A stretch of DNA of 64,000 bases. Source: an uncultured Oscillospiraceae bacterium. GTDB lineage: Bacteria > Bacillota > Clostridia > Oscillospirales > Acutalibacteraceae. The stretch is taken from positions 1-64,000 of the forward strand of contig URPQ01000002.1 of NCBI GenBank assembly GCA_900549755.1, given 5' to 3'. The notes under the pieces are model-generated. The model had not been told where the DNA came from, searched no databases, and saw only the letters and a program-made list of their open reading frames with translations. Below, piece by piece: positions 15,599-24,164 of this stretch (its first letter is position 1; each line of letters starts with the position of its first letter). The translations under genes and the position numbers were made by a program.

Positions 15599-16585
15599 TT
15601 ATTCATATTTTTTTATTGCGTTTTCTAAAGAATCTTTAATTTTAATTTTCAGACCTTCGGGTTTTGTTATCTCCACATAATTTATATATTGCATTGCCCA
15701 GTGCTCCATTGCAATGGGGCTTGCTTTAACGCTCACTGTTACCTGACCGTCTTCACGCTTTGAAATTTGCGTATCGCGCCCGAACCAATCAATTATCTGG
15801 TCAATAATGCAAGCGTCGGCAATAAACTCAATTCTTTCCGGCTCGTCGCTGTACATATACGGCATTGCGGAAGAAAATCTCTTGTAGTCAATTCCGCTTT
15901 CATAGCCCGCAACCGAGCGGATAGGCACAGCAGGGGTTTTCGATATGCTCATATTTGTTATATGGTCAAGACGGTGAAAAACCATATTGCCCCAGTATTC
16001 GCTGTAAGCCATAAGGTAATAACGCTGATTGTGAAGTATCATCTGATAAGGGCTTACCTCCTGATAAGAGCTTTTGTGCAGCTTTTTATCCGCTCCGTAT
16101 TTATTATAATCATAGCTTAGCTGCTTGCCCGTTTCTATTGCGGTATCTATTAGCTCTATATTATAAAAAAGCGCCTGATTGTCGGTCTTGCTCCAATCAT
16201 TTACCGAATAAATATTTTTAATATGCGACTTGAAGTATTTATTTGAAAGTCCGCATAAGCGCTCTATCAGGTCCTTAGAGTGCTTTGCGGTTATATGCTT
16301 GCTGCTTAAAACGCCGTCTATTAGCATACGAAGCTCGCTGTCCTCAAAGTCACGGCAGTCAATATAGCTGCCGGCTCTGCGTGATTCGATTTCAATATCC
16401 GCTTCTTTTAAAAGCGATATGTTTCGGCTTATCGCCTTTCGTTCAATAATTATCCCGTAATCGTTTTCAAGATGTGCGGCTATATCATCCTGAGTCAACG
16501 GATGGTCATAATCGCTGTATTCTTTAAGTATCTGCCATATTCTTATAAGCGCAAGCTTTTTAGGTTCAAGCCCTTCCATTTTCAT
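15599..16585 (-). CDS. WYL-domain transcriptional regulator
   Basis: 328-residue DNA-binding regulator: N-terminal winged helix (about 8-70), a linker, a WYL Sm-like ligand-binding domain (about 150-215, with the core YQMILHNQRYYLMAY) and a C-terminal WCX extension (about 230-325). WYL domains are thought to sense nucleic-acid ligands such as single-stranded DNA or nucleotides, and often control defence and DNA-damage genes. Here it lies at the edge of the island, next to promoters with a shared motif. An operator-like pair of direct repeats lies between its own promoter and its start, fitting autorepression. A GGAGC site precedes the ATG at 16585. That it binds the CGGTACAT sites is inference. 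Confidence 0.9.
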   Translation of the reverse strand: MKMEGLEPKKLALIRIWQILKEYSDYDHPLTQDDIAAHLENDYGIIIERKAISRNISLLKEADIEIESRRAGSYIDCRDFEDSELRMLIDGVLSSKHITAKHSKDLIERLCGLSNKYFKSHIKNIYSVNDWSKTDNQALFYNIELIDTAIETGKQLSYDYNKYGADKKLHKSSYQEVSPYQMILHNQRYYLMAYSEYWGNMVFHRLDHITNMSISKTPAVPIRSVAGYESGIDYKRFSSAMPYMYSDEPERIEFIADACIIDQIIDWFGRDTQISKREDGQVTVSVKASPIAMEHWAMQYINYVEITKPEGLKIKIKDSLENAIKKYE

Positions 16586-16613
16586 TGCTCCTTTTTATGA
16601 TGATACAATAATC

Positions 16614-16677
16614 TTCGGTGACATATTCGGTGCATTACTATATTATCATTTATACTTTATTATATCCGCAAAGTCAA
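16614..16677 (-). promoter_or_regulatory. WYL gene promoter with downstream direct-repeat operator
   Basis: Minus strand TTGACT (16672-16677), 17 nt, TATAAA (16649-16654). Downstream of the expected start site are two direct repeats, TTCGGTG in plus orientation, at 16614-16620 and 16626-16632 (12-bp period). They share the CACCGA half-site with promoter D. Placement after the transcription start suits roadblock-type autorepression. Confidence 0.7.
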
Positions 16678-16685
16678 CGAAAACT

Positions 16686-16720
16686 TCGGCTAAAATGTGA
16701 AACAATCCTATTTTAGCCGA
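16686..16720. repeat. Perfect 11-bp inverted repeat
   Basis: TCGGCTAAAAT (16686-16696) pairs perfectly with ATTTTAGCCGA (16710-16720) across a 13-nt loop. It lies between the WYL promoter and the decayed spoIIID. It may be a terminator isolating the island or a junction scar; no T-run settles this. Confidence 0.6.
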
Positions 16721-16747
16721 GATTTTGCCGTTGCACTTCCTAATAGA

Positions 16748-16780
16748 ACAAAAAATCAGCACGGCTTTACGCTGTGCTGA
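16748..16780 (-). terminator. Terminator downstream of spoIIID remnant
   Basis: Stem TCAGCAC (16756-16762) / GTGCTGA (16774-16780) with additional inner pairs, followed by a T6 run on the minus strand (16755-16750). It is a standard intrinsic terminator for the spoIIID-like gene. Confidence 0.85.
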
Positions 16781-16835
16781 AATTCTTTATTTATGCAATT
16801 TTGCGGTGCTTATGCTACCAGCCACACAAACCGTT

Positions 16836-16967
16836 CTATATTGTTACTGCCGTATGTACGGTAGATTTGCTTATTTTGAAAACCTTTGCCGCAGCGCGGA
16901 CGGTGGCGCCCGTATCAAGTATGTATTCGCCTAAAACCTCCGCTCTGTCCTGTGTCGCCTCTTTCAT
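16836..16967 (-). pseudogene. spoIIID: Truncated SpoIIID-like sporulation regulator
   Basis: 43-codon frame with a GGGGAG ribosome site. The sequence GATVRAAAKVFKISKSTVHTAVT matches the helix-turn-helix of SpoIIID, the mother-cell sporulation regulator (normally about 85-93 residues), starting from the usual MKxxxxxRxxxLGEYI. The frame stops after VTI at a TAG. Removing two bases of the local ATAT restores VTIERF, which is what SpoIIID has next, but a further stop follows after six codons and the C-terminal half is absent. It is therefore frameshifted and truncated. It shows a spore-forming ancestry and marks the edge of the island. Confidence 0.8.
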
Positions 16968-17196
16968 ACAATCAACTCCCCTTAAAGCGTCTTACACGCT
17001 CTCTCACTGGTTAATTGTATGATTTTTCTTCGCTTTTTATGCCTTTTAAAGACAAAACGCCACTTAGTGATTACTGCTTTTTGATTTTGAAAAACATTCG
17101 ATTTTTAACATTACCGAACTTATTATCTTTTAAAACTTGATCTTGCAACTTCATCTTGTAAGCTGTGGATAATTTTCACAACCTAAAATGTCACCT

Positions 17197-19302
17197 TCAT
17201 ATAGCTCTGCGCTTATAAGGCGAAAGCCTAAAGCCTATGAACAGCAATACCGCAACGGACGCGAAAAATGCGTAATATGCCGCTTGCGTATGCTGTGCGC
17301 CGTCGGTTTTCGGAATAAGCGAAATATCCGTAAGCTTTCCCGTAGTGTAAGAAACGCTGTCTGCAAAAAGCGTCCACGCGACATCATTTGTAAGGTTAAG
17401 CTTAATTTCATCTGTTCCGACGGGCAGGTTATCGACCGTGGCGGTAACAATAACGAATTTTTCTGTTCCGGCAATGGCTGTTGGCGCGGAAAGCGTATAA
17501 TCTACCGTTTTCCAAGCAGCAGAAACCGCGTTTTTGGTCTGAAGCGAAAAGTGCTTTGCTTTATCGAAATATCCGTCGGCTATTACCAGTCTTATTTTCA
17601 CCGATGTTATTTCCTTATCGTAGACCTTATAGCTTATATAGCCGTCCTCGCCGTCGGTTTTGCCGGCTACGCTTAAGCCCGTTTCGGGGTGCTCGGCAAA
17701 CGCCTGCATATTATCAGAATGACTGTATACCTTTGAAAAATCGGCAAGCTCATCCGTAAAATCTCCGTATATTATCCCCGAAGAACCGTCGCGGCTCATT
17801 TTAAATTCGGCGCGGTCAAGGAAAAGCGTCCACGCAACGTCATTGAGCAGTGAAATTTTAACCTTTTTAACGTTTGCGGGCAAATCGGCTGTTAAAACGG
17901 TGCTTTTGAAATTCTTATTTGTCGAACCGCTTATATCGGATATTTCGCCGTCAAGAAGATTTACAGTTTTCCAAGCCTTGCCTACCAAAACCTCTACCTT
18001 TATATCGCGTGCGGCGTCAAAAAAACCTGTATAAAACTGTATTCCTATTTTCGCCGAGGTGATATAAGCGTTATTTTCGGCGGCATAGGTTACCGAGCTT
18101 TCCGTATTTCCGTTTCCTCTGCCCATTACGCTGAGCCCCGTTTCGGGGTGCGGGTTGTGAAATTCAAAATTATCGGTATGCGTTTCGGTTTTGGAAAAAT
18201 TCTCAAACTCATCCGTCAGGATAGTATCTTTATCCGCCGGCTCGTCTTTTTTGCCGCCATCGTCGGTTTTACCGCCGTCAATTACCTTTACATCCTTAAG
18301 CGTTATGCCGAGTTCATCCAAAAACAGCGTCCACACCACGTCGTTTAAAAGGCTGATTTTTACAAAGCGTGTGTTTTCGGGCAGCGCCGCGCTTAATTCC
18401 TGTGTTTTAAAAACGGGGTTTGCTGCGCTTTTAATATCCTTAGTCTCCCCCTCTGTGAGCGGAGCGTTTACCCATTCGTCCGTATCGGAAATTTTGTATT
18501 CAATCCTTATATCCCGTGAATACAGAACATAACCCTCAGCCTTTTGAACGCCGAGCTTCACCGCCGAAAAGTATTTCCCTTCGGGGGCGTTATACGCTAC
18601 CGAGCTTTCACCGTCGGTTGTTTTTCTGCCTATAACGCTCAATCCCGTTTCCGGATGATTCGGAAAAACATCAAAATTATCCGTTTTAAAATCGGGCTTT
18701 GATAAATCGGAAAAATCATCGGTTAAAATATCCTCGCCGGGAACTTCGGGTTTTTCTTCCCCAGAGCTTCCTTTTTTAATATCCAATGTTACCGAATCTA
18801 TAAAAAGCGTCCAGCCGACATCGTTAAGCAGCGATATTTTAATTTTCGCGGTCTCTGCAGGCAATTCACAGTATATCTTCTGAAGCTTAAAGGCAAGCGT
18901 TTCCTTGCCGATAATATTTTCTTCACCTTCCTCCGTCATTACAAGAGACTTCCACTCGGATTTTTCGTCGGTTCTGTATTCCGCCTTTAAATCTCTTGAA
19001 ACACTCACAAAGCCGCTGTATACCTGTAAGGAAATTTCCGCCCTTTTAAATGTGTCGCCGTTTTTCGCCGTATATGTAACCGAGCTTTCGTCGGTCACGT
19101 TTTTCCTGCCTATAACGCTTAAGCCCGTTTCGGCGTGGCTTGAAAACATATCCCAGTTTTCGGTATGGGCAGAGACCTTGCTCCAGTCTGTCATATCGTC
19201 GTGTAATTGCGCGTTATTTTCAGCGGATAAAGGCAACACGCACACTCCGAGCGTTAATGTCAGACATATAAGAATTGCAAATATTTTAGATAGTTTTTTC
19301 AT
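17197..19302 (-). CDS. Secreted, membrane-anchored protein with four ~140-residue repeat modules
   Basis: 701 residues: a signal peptide (1-27), four copies of one module (about 33-175, 190-335, 358-500, 517-655) joined by Lys/Asp/Glu-rich linkers, and one C-terminal membrane helix (about 675-692) with a basic tail. Each module contains an H-x-ETGLSV-x-G block, an SSVTY block, a Trp strand and a closing LLNDVxWTLFxD block. The predicted all-beta form suggests a carbohydrate-binding or lectin-like sandwich; I do not recognise a named family. A single copy heads the enzyme-like protein at 19641-21614, and the stand-alone dockerin overlaps this gene by 4 nt. It is the last gene of the glycan locus. 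I infer a surface glycan-capture or anchoring protein. Confidence 0.85.
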   Translation of the reverse strand: MKKLSKIFAILICLTLTLGVCVLPLSAENNAQLHDDMTDWSKVSAHTENWDMFSSHAETGLSVIGRKNVTDESSVTYTAKNGDTFKRAEISLQVYSGFVSVSRDLKAEYRTDEKSEWKSLVMTEEGEENIIGKETLAFKLQKIYCELPAETAKIKISLLNDVGWTLFIDSVTLDIKKGSSGEEKPEVPGEDILTDDFSDLSKPDFKTDNFDVFPNHPETGLSVIGRKTTDGESSVAYNAPEGKYFSAVKLGVQKAEGYVLYSRDIRIEYKISDTDEWVNAPLTEGETKDIKSAANPVFKTQELSAALPENTRFVKISLLNDVVWTLFLDELGITLKDVKVIDGGKTDDGGKKDEPADKDTILTDEFENFSKTETHTDNFEFHNPHPETGLSVMGRGNGNTESSVTYAAENNAYITSAKIGIQFYTGFFDAARDIKVEVLVGKAWKTVNLLDGEISDISGSTNKNFKSTVLTADLPANVKKVKISLLNDVAWTLFLDRAEFKMSRDGSSGIIYGDFTDELADFSKVYSHSDNMQAFAEHPETGLSVAGKTDGEDGYISYKVYDKEITSVKIRLVIADGYFDKAKHFSLQTKNAVSAAWKTVDYTLSAPTAIAGTEKFVIVTATVDNLPVGTDEIKLNLTNDVAWTLFADSVSYTTGKLTDISLIPKTDGAQHTQAAYYAFFASVAVLLFIGFRLSPYKRRAI

Positions 19303-19622
19303 TTCGCTTCCTCCTTATCAAGTGCCGTTACATTAAGATAATCGTACCCGTCGGTTATTATTTCGTATTTTGAGATTCCGAGAATAACACTTTTAAGCTT
19401 AGCCATATCGCTTGAATCTATAATATCGTTTTGGTCCGCGTCCACCGCAGATGTATCTATATTTACAGAATAGCCGGAGCAGTATTTTTTAATTGCGATA
19501 AGGTCTGTAATATCAACGTTTCCGTCCCTGTTCGCATCACCGTATAAAACCGCCCCTACGGAAAGCGATATGCAAAGCGCAAGCATTGTAAGGAGCACCG
19601 CTCCTGTTATAATTTTTTTCAT
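19299..19622 (-). CDS. Secreted stand-alone type I dockerin
   Basis: 107 residues: a signal peptide (1-24), then two dockerin repeats, GDANRDGNVDITDLIAIKKY and DADQNDIIDSSDMAKLKSVI, each with the calcium-binding loop of an F-hand, then a 25-residue acidic tail. There is no catalytic or binding module. Dockerins normally attach enzymes to cohesins of a cellulosome-like complex. A lone secreted dockerin is unusual and could block, bridge or cap cohesin sites. Its stop overlaps the start of the four-module anchored protein (ATGA), so the two are made together. Confidence 0.85.
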   Translation of the reverse strand: MKKIITGAVLLTMLALCISLSVGAVLYGDANRDGNVDITDLIAIKKYCSGYSVNIDTSAVDADQNDIIDSSDMAKLKSVILGISKYEIITDGYDYLNVTALDKEEAK

Positions 19623-19640
19623 AAGCTCACCTTTTTTACA

Positions 19641-21614
19641 TCAGCAAAGCTTTAAAAGCTCGTTTGCGGCAAGAACGGCAAACGCCGCGTCTGCATTGTA
19701 AAGCGGGCTGCCGTGCTGTGCGGAAAACCTTTGCCTGTACGCCGTAATAAACAAGCCGGCTTTTTCCGTATCCCCCGTCAATGCTGCGGTAAACGCGATC
19801 AAGCTCCACGCCATACCGCTCGGGTTATCAAGCCTTTCCCACGAACAGCCGAGGCTGCCGCCGCCCGAATACAGTGAATTAAACTTTGAATACAGCATTG
19901 CAGCCCGCGCGCTGTTTGCGTCGATCACACCGAGCATTATCGGGAAAAGCTGCGCCGTTGCGTCGGAATACCAGGTTTCCCAATTAAAAGCGGTATTTCC
20001 GTAAAAATTCAGATAACTGTCGTTTTGATAAAGCGATTCAATACCGCATAAAATATCCGCAATTCGAGCTGATACCTCGGCAGTCGCTCTGCCGGTTGCC
20101 TTAAGCAAACTGCGGTATGCCGCCGCGCCGTCATAAACCTCGCAGTTATCCATCAGGTAATAAAACCGATACGCAGGCTTTGCGGCAGTCAGCTTTTTAT
20201 CGTGATCCCAGGTTGAAAGCATTGCCGAATAAATTCTTTGTATTGCTGTGAAATTGGAATTAAAATACCCGTAATTACCGACGGTATTGCAATATTCCGA
20301 AACAAGCCTTAAAAAGGTTGCGGCGTATGAATCGGTCGAATCAAAATCGCCTGCGGATACCTCGGTAATGCTGCCGTCCGCGCTTATATATACGTTGTAA
20401 TCAAACACAGAGCCGTCGGGTACATTTTCAGCGGCATTATTAAGGTGCGCTAAATACCAGTCCATATAATTTTTAACGTTTGCGGTATATCTGCTGCCCG
20501 ATTTCAGAAGAGCTGCGGCTGAAATATTTGCAAAGTACGGATTTATGCTTGCCGCCCCGCCGCTCGGCGGTCGCGTTACAATTGCGCCGTCGGCGAGCTG
20601 CAGCGATGCTATCCAACTGTTCTCGCTTTCCGTAAAATTCATATATTCCGTTTCCTTTTCGCTCGGCTCATTGCTGTATTTGCCGTTTACCGACTCTCCT
20701 ATCACCGTCATTTCATCCTCTCCCGAGCCGTACACCGCGTAAGCAAAAGCGGAATAACGCTCATTTTCCTTTCCGTTCTCGGTAATGCCGTAAAGTCGCG
20801 CGGAATAGCAGATATAGCTGTCGGTCTCCCCCGTTGTTTCGGTTCTTTCAAGAATTATCGCGCCGTTTGTCTGCACTGCCGCATATATCTCTTCGGCGTT
20901 TGCTTTATTTTTTATAACGCCTTTAAATAAAACCGTGCCCAAGCTTATAAGTGGCAGTCCCTTATACGATTTCAGCGCAGCCGAATCAAACTGCAAAGCG
21001 CTTTGCTCATATTTTGGCGAATATTTGTGCGCCCCGGGGGTCGCCTGCTTTATAACGGGTCCTACTGTGTAAACGGGCGTTTCTTCCGATATATCGTCGG
21101 TATACAGCTCAACGCGGTCGATGAATAACGTCCATGCAACATCATTCAGCAAACAAACACGAACCGCAACGGTGTTTTCGGGCAAATAAGCCGAAATATT
21201 CTTTGTTTTAAAATTATCGTAGCCCGAAATATCCTGCGTTTCACCCTCTGTAAACGCAATGCCACGCCATTCGCTCTCGGCGGACACAAGCGCCGAAACG
21301 GAAATATGGCGGGAATTGTAAAAATCCTTGTGCAGCTGCAGTAAAATATTCAGCCGTGTAAAGCGCTTACCTGCGGGCGATGCATATGTAACCGAGCTTT
21401 CTCCCCCTGCAGCGCCGAGGCCTATAACGCCGAGCCCACTCTCGGGGTGGCTTAAAAATCGCTCCCAGTTTTCGCTATGATATGCCGCAATGCTCCAGTC
21501 TGTCATATCGTCGGTAATTTGCGCGGCGCCTGCCTGCTCCGCCAAAGCTGCGGGAGAAAAAACGCCTGTAAGAAGAACAACGCTTAAAAGAACACAAAAA
21601 ATGCTTTTTCTCAT
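19641..21614 (-). CDS. Secreted putative glycan-active protein, repeat module plus helical domain
   Basis: 657 residues: a signal peptide (1-25), one copy of the ~140-residue module (about 33-175), a beta-rich middle (about 205-310) and an alpha-helical C-terminal domain (about 330-657). The helical domain has Trp/Tyr-rich helices and conserved segments NSWIASLQL-DGAI, DSYAATFLRL, YYLMDNCEVYDG and WETWYSDATAQLFP. The same segments occur in the lipoprotein at 25457-26701, so the two are paralogues. The repeating helical pattern suggests an (alpha/alpha)6 toroid as in several glycoside hydrolases and lyases. No catalytic acid can be named with confidence. Secreted, probably acts on the polymer before import. 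Confidence 0.75.
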   Translation of the reverse strand: MRKSIFCVLLSVVLLTGVFSPAALAEQAGAAQITDDMTDWSIAAYHSENWERFLSHPESGLGVIGLGAAGGESSVTYASPAGKRFTRLNILLQLHKDFYNSRHISVSALVSAESEWRGIAFTEGETQDISGYDNFKTKNISAYLPENTVAVRVCLLNDVAWTLFIDRVELYTDDISEETPVYTVGPVIKQATPGAHKYSPKYEQSALQFDSAALKSYKGLPLISLGTVLFKGVIKNKANAEEIYAAVQTNGAIILERTETTGETDSYICYSARLYGITENGKENERYSAFAYAVYGSGEDEMTVIGESVNGKYSNEPSEKETEYMNFTESENSWIASLQLADGAIVTRPPSGGAASINPYFANISAAALLKSGSRYTANVKNYMDWYLAHLNNAAENVPDGSVFDYNVYISADGSITEVSAGDFDSTDSYAATFLRLVSEYCNTVGNYGYFNSNFTAIQRIYSAMLSTWDHDKKLTAAKPAYRFYYLMDNCEVYDGAAAYRSLLKATGRATAEVSARIADILCGIESLYQNDSYLNFYGNTAFNWETWYSDATAQLFPIMLGVIDANSARAAMLYSKFNSLYSGGGSLGCSWERLDNPSGMAWSLIAFTAALTGDTEKAGLFITAYRQRFSAQHGSPLYNADAAFAVLAANELLKLC

Positions 21615-21660
21615 ATCTGTCGCCTCCTGTTTTTATGCCGTCGGTCAGAAATCGTGAGGA

Positions 21661-22881
21661 TTATATAATGCTGTGAATTTCTCCGTTGCTTTCAAGCACG
21701 GTAAGGATATCCTCGCAAAGCATAAGGCAGCGCGGCAAATGAAAAGGTCCTTTCCACAAAGAGCCCTTTTGGGTGTGTGAAACGCTGCCGTCTCTGTGCA
21801 GATAGCCGTACCACTCGCCGTATTCCCTATCCGCAAAATGCGAAAAGGTATAATCATAGGTCTTTTCAAACATATCCCAATATTTTTTATCCTTTGTTAC
21901 GGCATATGCAAGCAGTGTGGATATTAAAACCTCGTTATGCACCCACCAAAGCTTCATATCCCATTCCAGCTGCTCGCACGGTCTGCCCAGCACGTCAACA
22001 AAATAGAACATTCCGCCGTTTTCCTTATCCCAGCCGCGCTCTGTATGCCAGTCAAGCAAATTGAGCGCCTTTTTCATAAGCTCATCGTCCTTGGAATAAA
22101 GCGCTTCGCACATAATAAACCACGAGTTTTCGCAGGAGTGACCCGGGTTAACGGTTCTGCCCGCGGGGTTATCTATCATACTGCCGTCGCTTGCCACCGT
22201 TTCAAGCACACACTTAAGCTCGGGCTTGTAGTGATATTTCAGTATATCTCCTATTACTTCGCGCACCGCGGCGGTATAATATTCCGCCCTTTCGGGGATA
22301 CAGCGGCGCAGTATCTGCCCCGAGCTTATAAGCACCATAGGCACTGCGGAATCGCGCTGACTTCTTGTTTCGGCATATGATTTCGGGGTGATTTTATATG
22401 GGTCGTTTTCGGGGTGACGGTAGATATCGAGCATCATATCAAAGCATTTTGCCGCCTTAGACAGAGCCTCGGTATCTCCCGTAAGGGCGCCGTATTCAGC
22501 CATGCCTATAACAAAAAAGCTTTCGGAATACATATATCTGCGTTTTCTCAGCGGTCTGCCGTCGCGCGTTACGGTAAAAAACATTCTTCCGTCGCTGTCG
22601 GTGCAGTATTTTTCAAGAAATTCCTTACCGCTTTTTGCCGCGTTAAGCCAGCTTTCCCTTATGCCGTACCTTACACAAAGTGCGGAAAACGTCCAAAGGC
22701 AGCGCCCCTGAAACCAAACCGATTTATCGTTGTTGTAGCTTTTGCCCTCTCTGTCTACCGAGGTTATAAACCCGCCGTATTCCTTATCTATAAGGTCGCT
22801 TTTCTCCCAGAACGGAATACAGTCGTCCAAAAGAGCCGAGTGAAAGTGATTTTTGTATTCGGTAAATATTTTATTTTTCAT
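21661..22881 (-). CDS. AGE-family epimerase/isomerase
   Basis: 406-residue cytosolic (alpha/alpha)6-barrel protein of the N-acylglucosamine 2-epimerase family, which also includes cellobiose and mannose epimerases/isomerases. Typical segments: FWEKSDLIDKEYGGF at the start, VWFQGRCLWTFSAL (QxRxLWTF-type substrate loop), the His-containing GHSCENSWF and a C-terminal WWVHNE. It probably converts the imported sugar to its 2-epimer or keto isomer; substrate cannot be decided from sequence. It overlaps the upstream DUF4434-like gene by 11 nt. Confidence 0.88.
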   Translation of the reverse strand: MKNKIFTEYKNHFHSALLDDCIPFWEKSDLIDKEYGGFITSVDREGKSYNNDKSVWFQGRCLWTFSALCVRYGIRESWLNAAKSGKEFLEKYCTDSDGRMFFTVTRDGRPLRKRRYMYSESFFVIGMAEYGALTGDTEALSKAAKCFDMMLDIYRHPENDPYKITPKSYAETRSQRDSAVPMVLISSGQILRRCIPERAEYYTAAVREVIGDILKYHYKPELKCVLETVASDGSMIDNPAGRTVNPGHSCENSWFIMCEALYSKDDELMKKALNLLDWHTERGWDKENGGMFYFVDVLGRPCEQLEWDMKLWWVHNEVLISTLLAYAVTKDKKYWDMFEKTYDYTFSHFADREYGEWYGYLHRDGSVSHTQKGSLWKGPFHLPRCLMLCEDILTVLESNGEIHSII

Positions 22882-24148
22882 TGCCGTTTTCCTCCTTGGT
22901 TTTAAGGTAATTCATATATTCGCTGTAAAATTTTTCGGTCTCGGCAAGACCCAAATTCATTCTGTGCCCCGGCTCATTCATAATTCCGGTGTATTGGTAG
23001 CCGTATATCTGCTCCAATTTATCGTAATTCTTCATTTCTTTAAGCAGGTCGGGTATTTTTTTGGGACGAAGCCCGTCTGTAAACGGAACGGCGAACATTT
23101 CCATATCAACCCAGAAATGCGTTCCCGTCTTGCGGCACATATTCATAATTTCATCAATATTATATTCGCTCCTTGCAAATGCAAAGGGAATTATAATATC
23201 AAGGTTTTCGAGTATAGGGAGCCATTCCTTCTCATACCAGTGCATATGGATGTTGTTAGGGGCGAGCGCCACCGGCTTTGTGGGGGTAAGTCGACTTACA
23301 AATGCGGTGTATTCCCTGAAAAAGCTTTGTATATCCTTATATTTCTCATTCGGAACAGCGGGATAATCAAAGTATAACGAGCCCATAATTTCCTCGGAAA
23401 TATACCAGCCGTAAAATGATTTATGGTGTCCGTAGCGTTCGTTCAGCTCCACAGTCACCCTTTTATGCCATTCAAGAGAATCGGGCGAAAATTCAAACCA
23501 CGCATACATACCCACCCCGGGAAAAACATACATTCCGCACTCGTCGGCGGCGGTCAGTATAACCTCTAACGGGTCTTCGCACTTTATTGGCATTCTGTTT
23601 TTGTAAAGTTTACTCGGGTAAAACGCTTTTCCGTCGTATGTATCCACGGTCATATTGTGCTGATAAGCGTAATTTCCCGCGTCAAACACATTCTGAATAA
23701 GTACCGAGGTAATTTTCGCCTTGTGCATGGAGTAGATTATCTGCCGCCAGCCGTCGGCGTCAAGATTCCTGAGCCCTTCGTTAAAATAAGTACCCTCTGC
23801 CTCGCTCCAGTGGTAAAGCGTTATCCAGCAGCCGTCTATCATCCCGGTGGACGGCACATCCGATTTTACAACCTCATAAGGTATGCGTATTGTTTCCTCT
23901 GTATTGCCGTCGTTGTCCTTAAAGTTTATTTCAAACTCAAATTTTCCTGTTATACCGCCGAGGTCGGGATATATTCTGTTAGATTCAAGCCCTTTTTTAA
24001 GGTCGTATTTTCCGAGCAGCGCCTTACCGCCTGCGGTAACCGCGTAAATTTCCGCCGCGAAGGCGTTTTCCGTTGCTATTTTCAATTCCGGCGACACCTT
24101 ATCCGAAATTCTTGCCGCAGGAATCGGCGTACAGTAATTTTTCTGCAT
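22871..24148 (-). CDS. DUF4434-like TIM-barrel protein
   Basis: 425 residues, no signal peptide. An N-terminal beta domain (about 1-105) is followed by a (beta/alpha)8-like domain with GCWITLYHW, an active-site-like YGWYISEEIMG and FWVDMEMF near strand ends. The strand-end acidic residues (the EE pair of ISEE and the Glu of DME) would suit a retaining glycoside hydrolase, but activity is unproven. DUF4434 proteins usually occur in polysaccharide-use loci. It is co-expressed with the epimerase downstream and the binding protein upstream. Confidence 0.75.
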   Translation of the reverse strand: MQKNYCTPIPAARISDKVSPELKIATENAFAAEIYAVTAGGKALLGKYDLKKGLESNRIYPDLGGITGKFEFEINFKDNDGNTEETIRIPYEVVKSDVPSTGMIDGCWITLYHWSEAEGTYFNEGLRNLDADGWRQIIYSMHKAKITSVLIQNVFDAGNYAYQHNMTVDTYDGKAFYPSKLYKNRMPIKCEDPLEVILTAADECGMYVFPGVGMYAWFEFSPDSLEWHKRVTVELNERYGHHKSFYGWYISEEIMGSLYFDYPAVPNEKYKDIQSFFREYTAFVSRLTPTKPVALAPNNIHMHWYEKEWLPILENLDIIIPFAFARSEYNIDEIMNMCRKTGTHFWVDMEMFAVPFTDGLRPKKIPDLLKEMKNYDKLEQIYGYQYTGIMNEPGHRMNLGLAETEKFYSEYMNYLKTKEENGNEK

Positions 24149-24164
24149 TTTTCCCTCTCCGTAT

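Noticed and set aside
17163..17171. TGTGGATAA, a perfect DnaA-box match, as an origin
   Set aside because: Only one box; no cluster, AT-rich unwinding region or dnaA/dnaN genes nearby.
17197..19302. Four modules as cohesins of a scaffoldin, given their length and the adjacent dockerin
   Set aside because: No cohesin sequence signatures are visible, and a copy of the module occurs at the head of an enzyme-like protein without a dockerin, which suits a binding module better.
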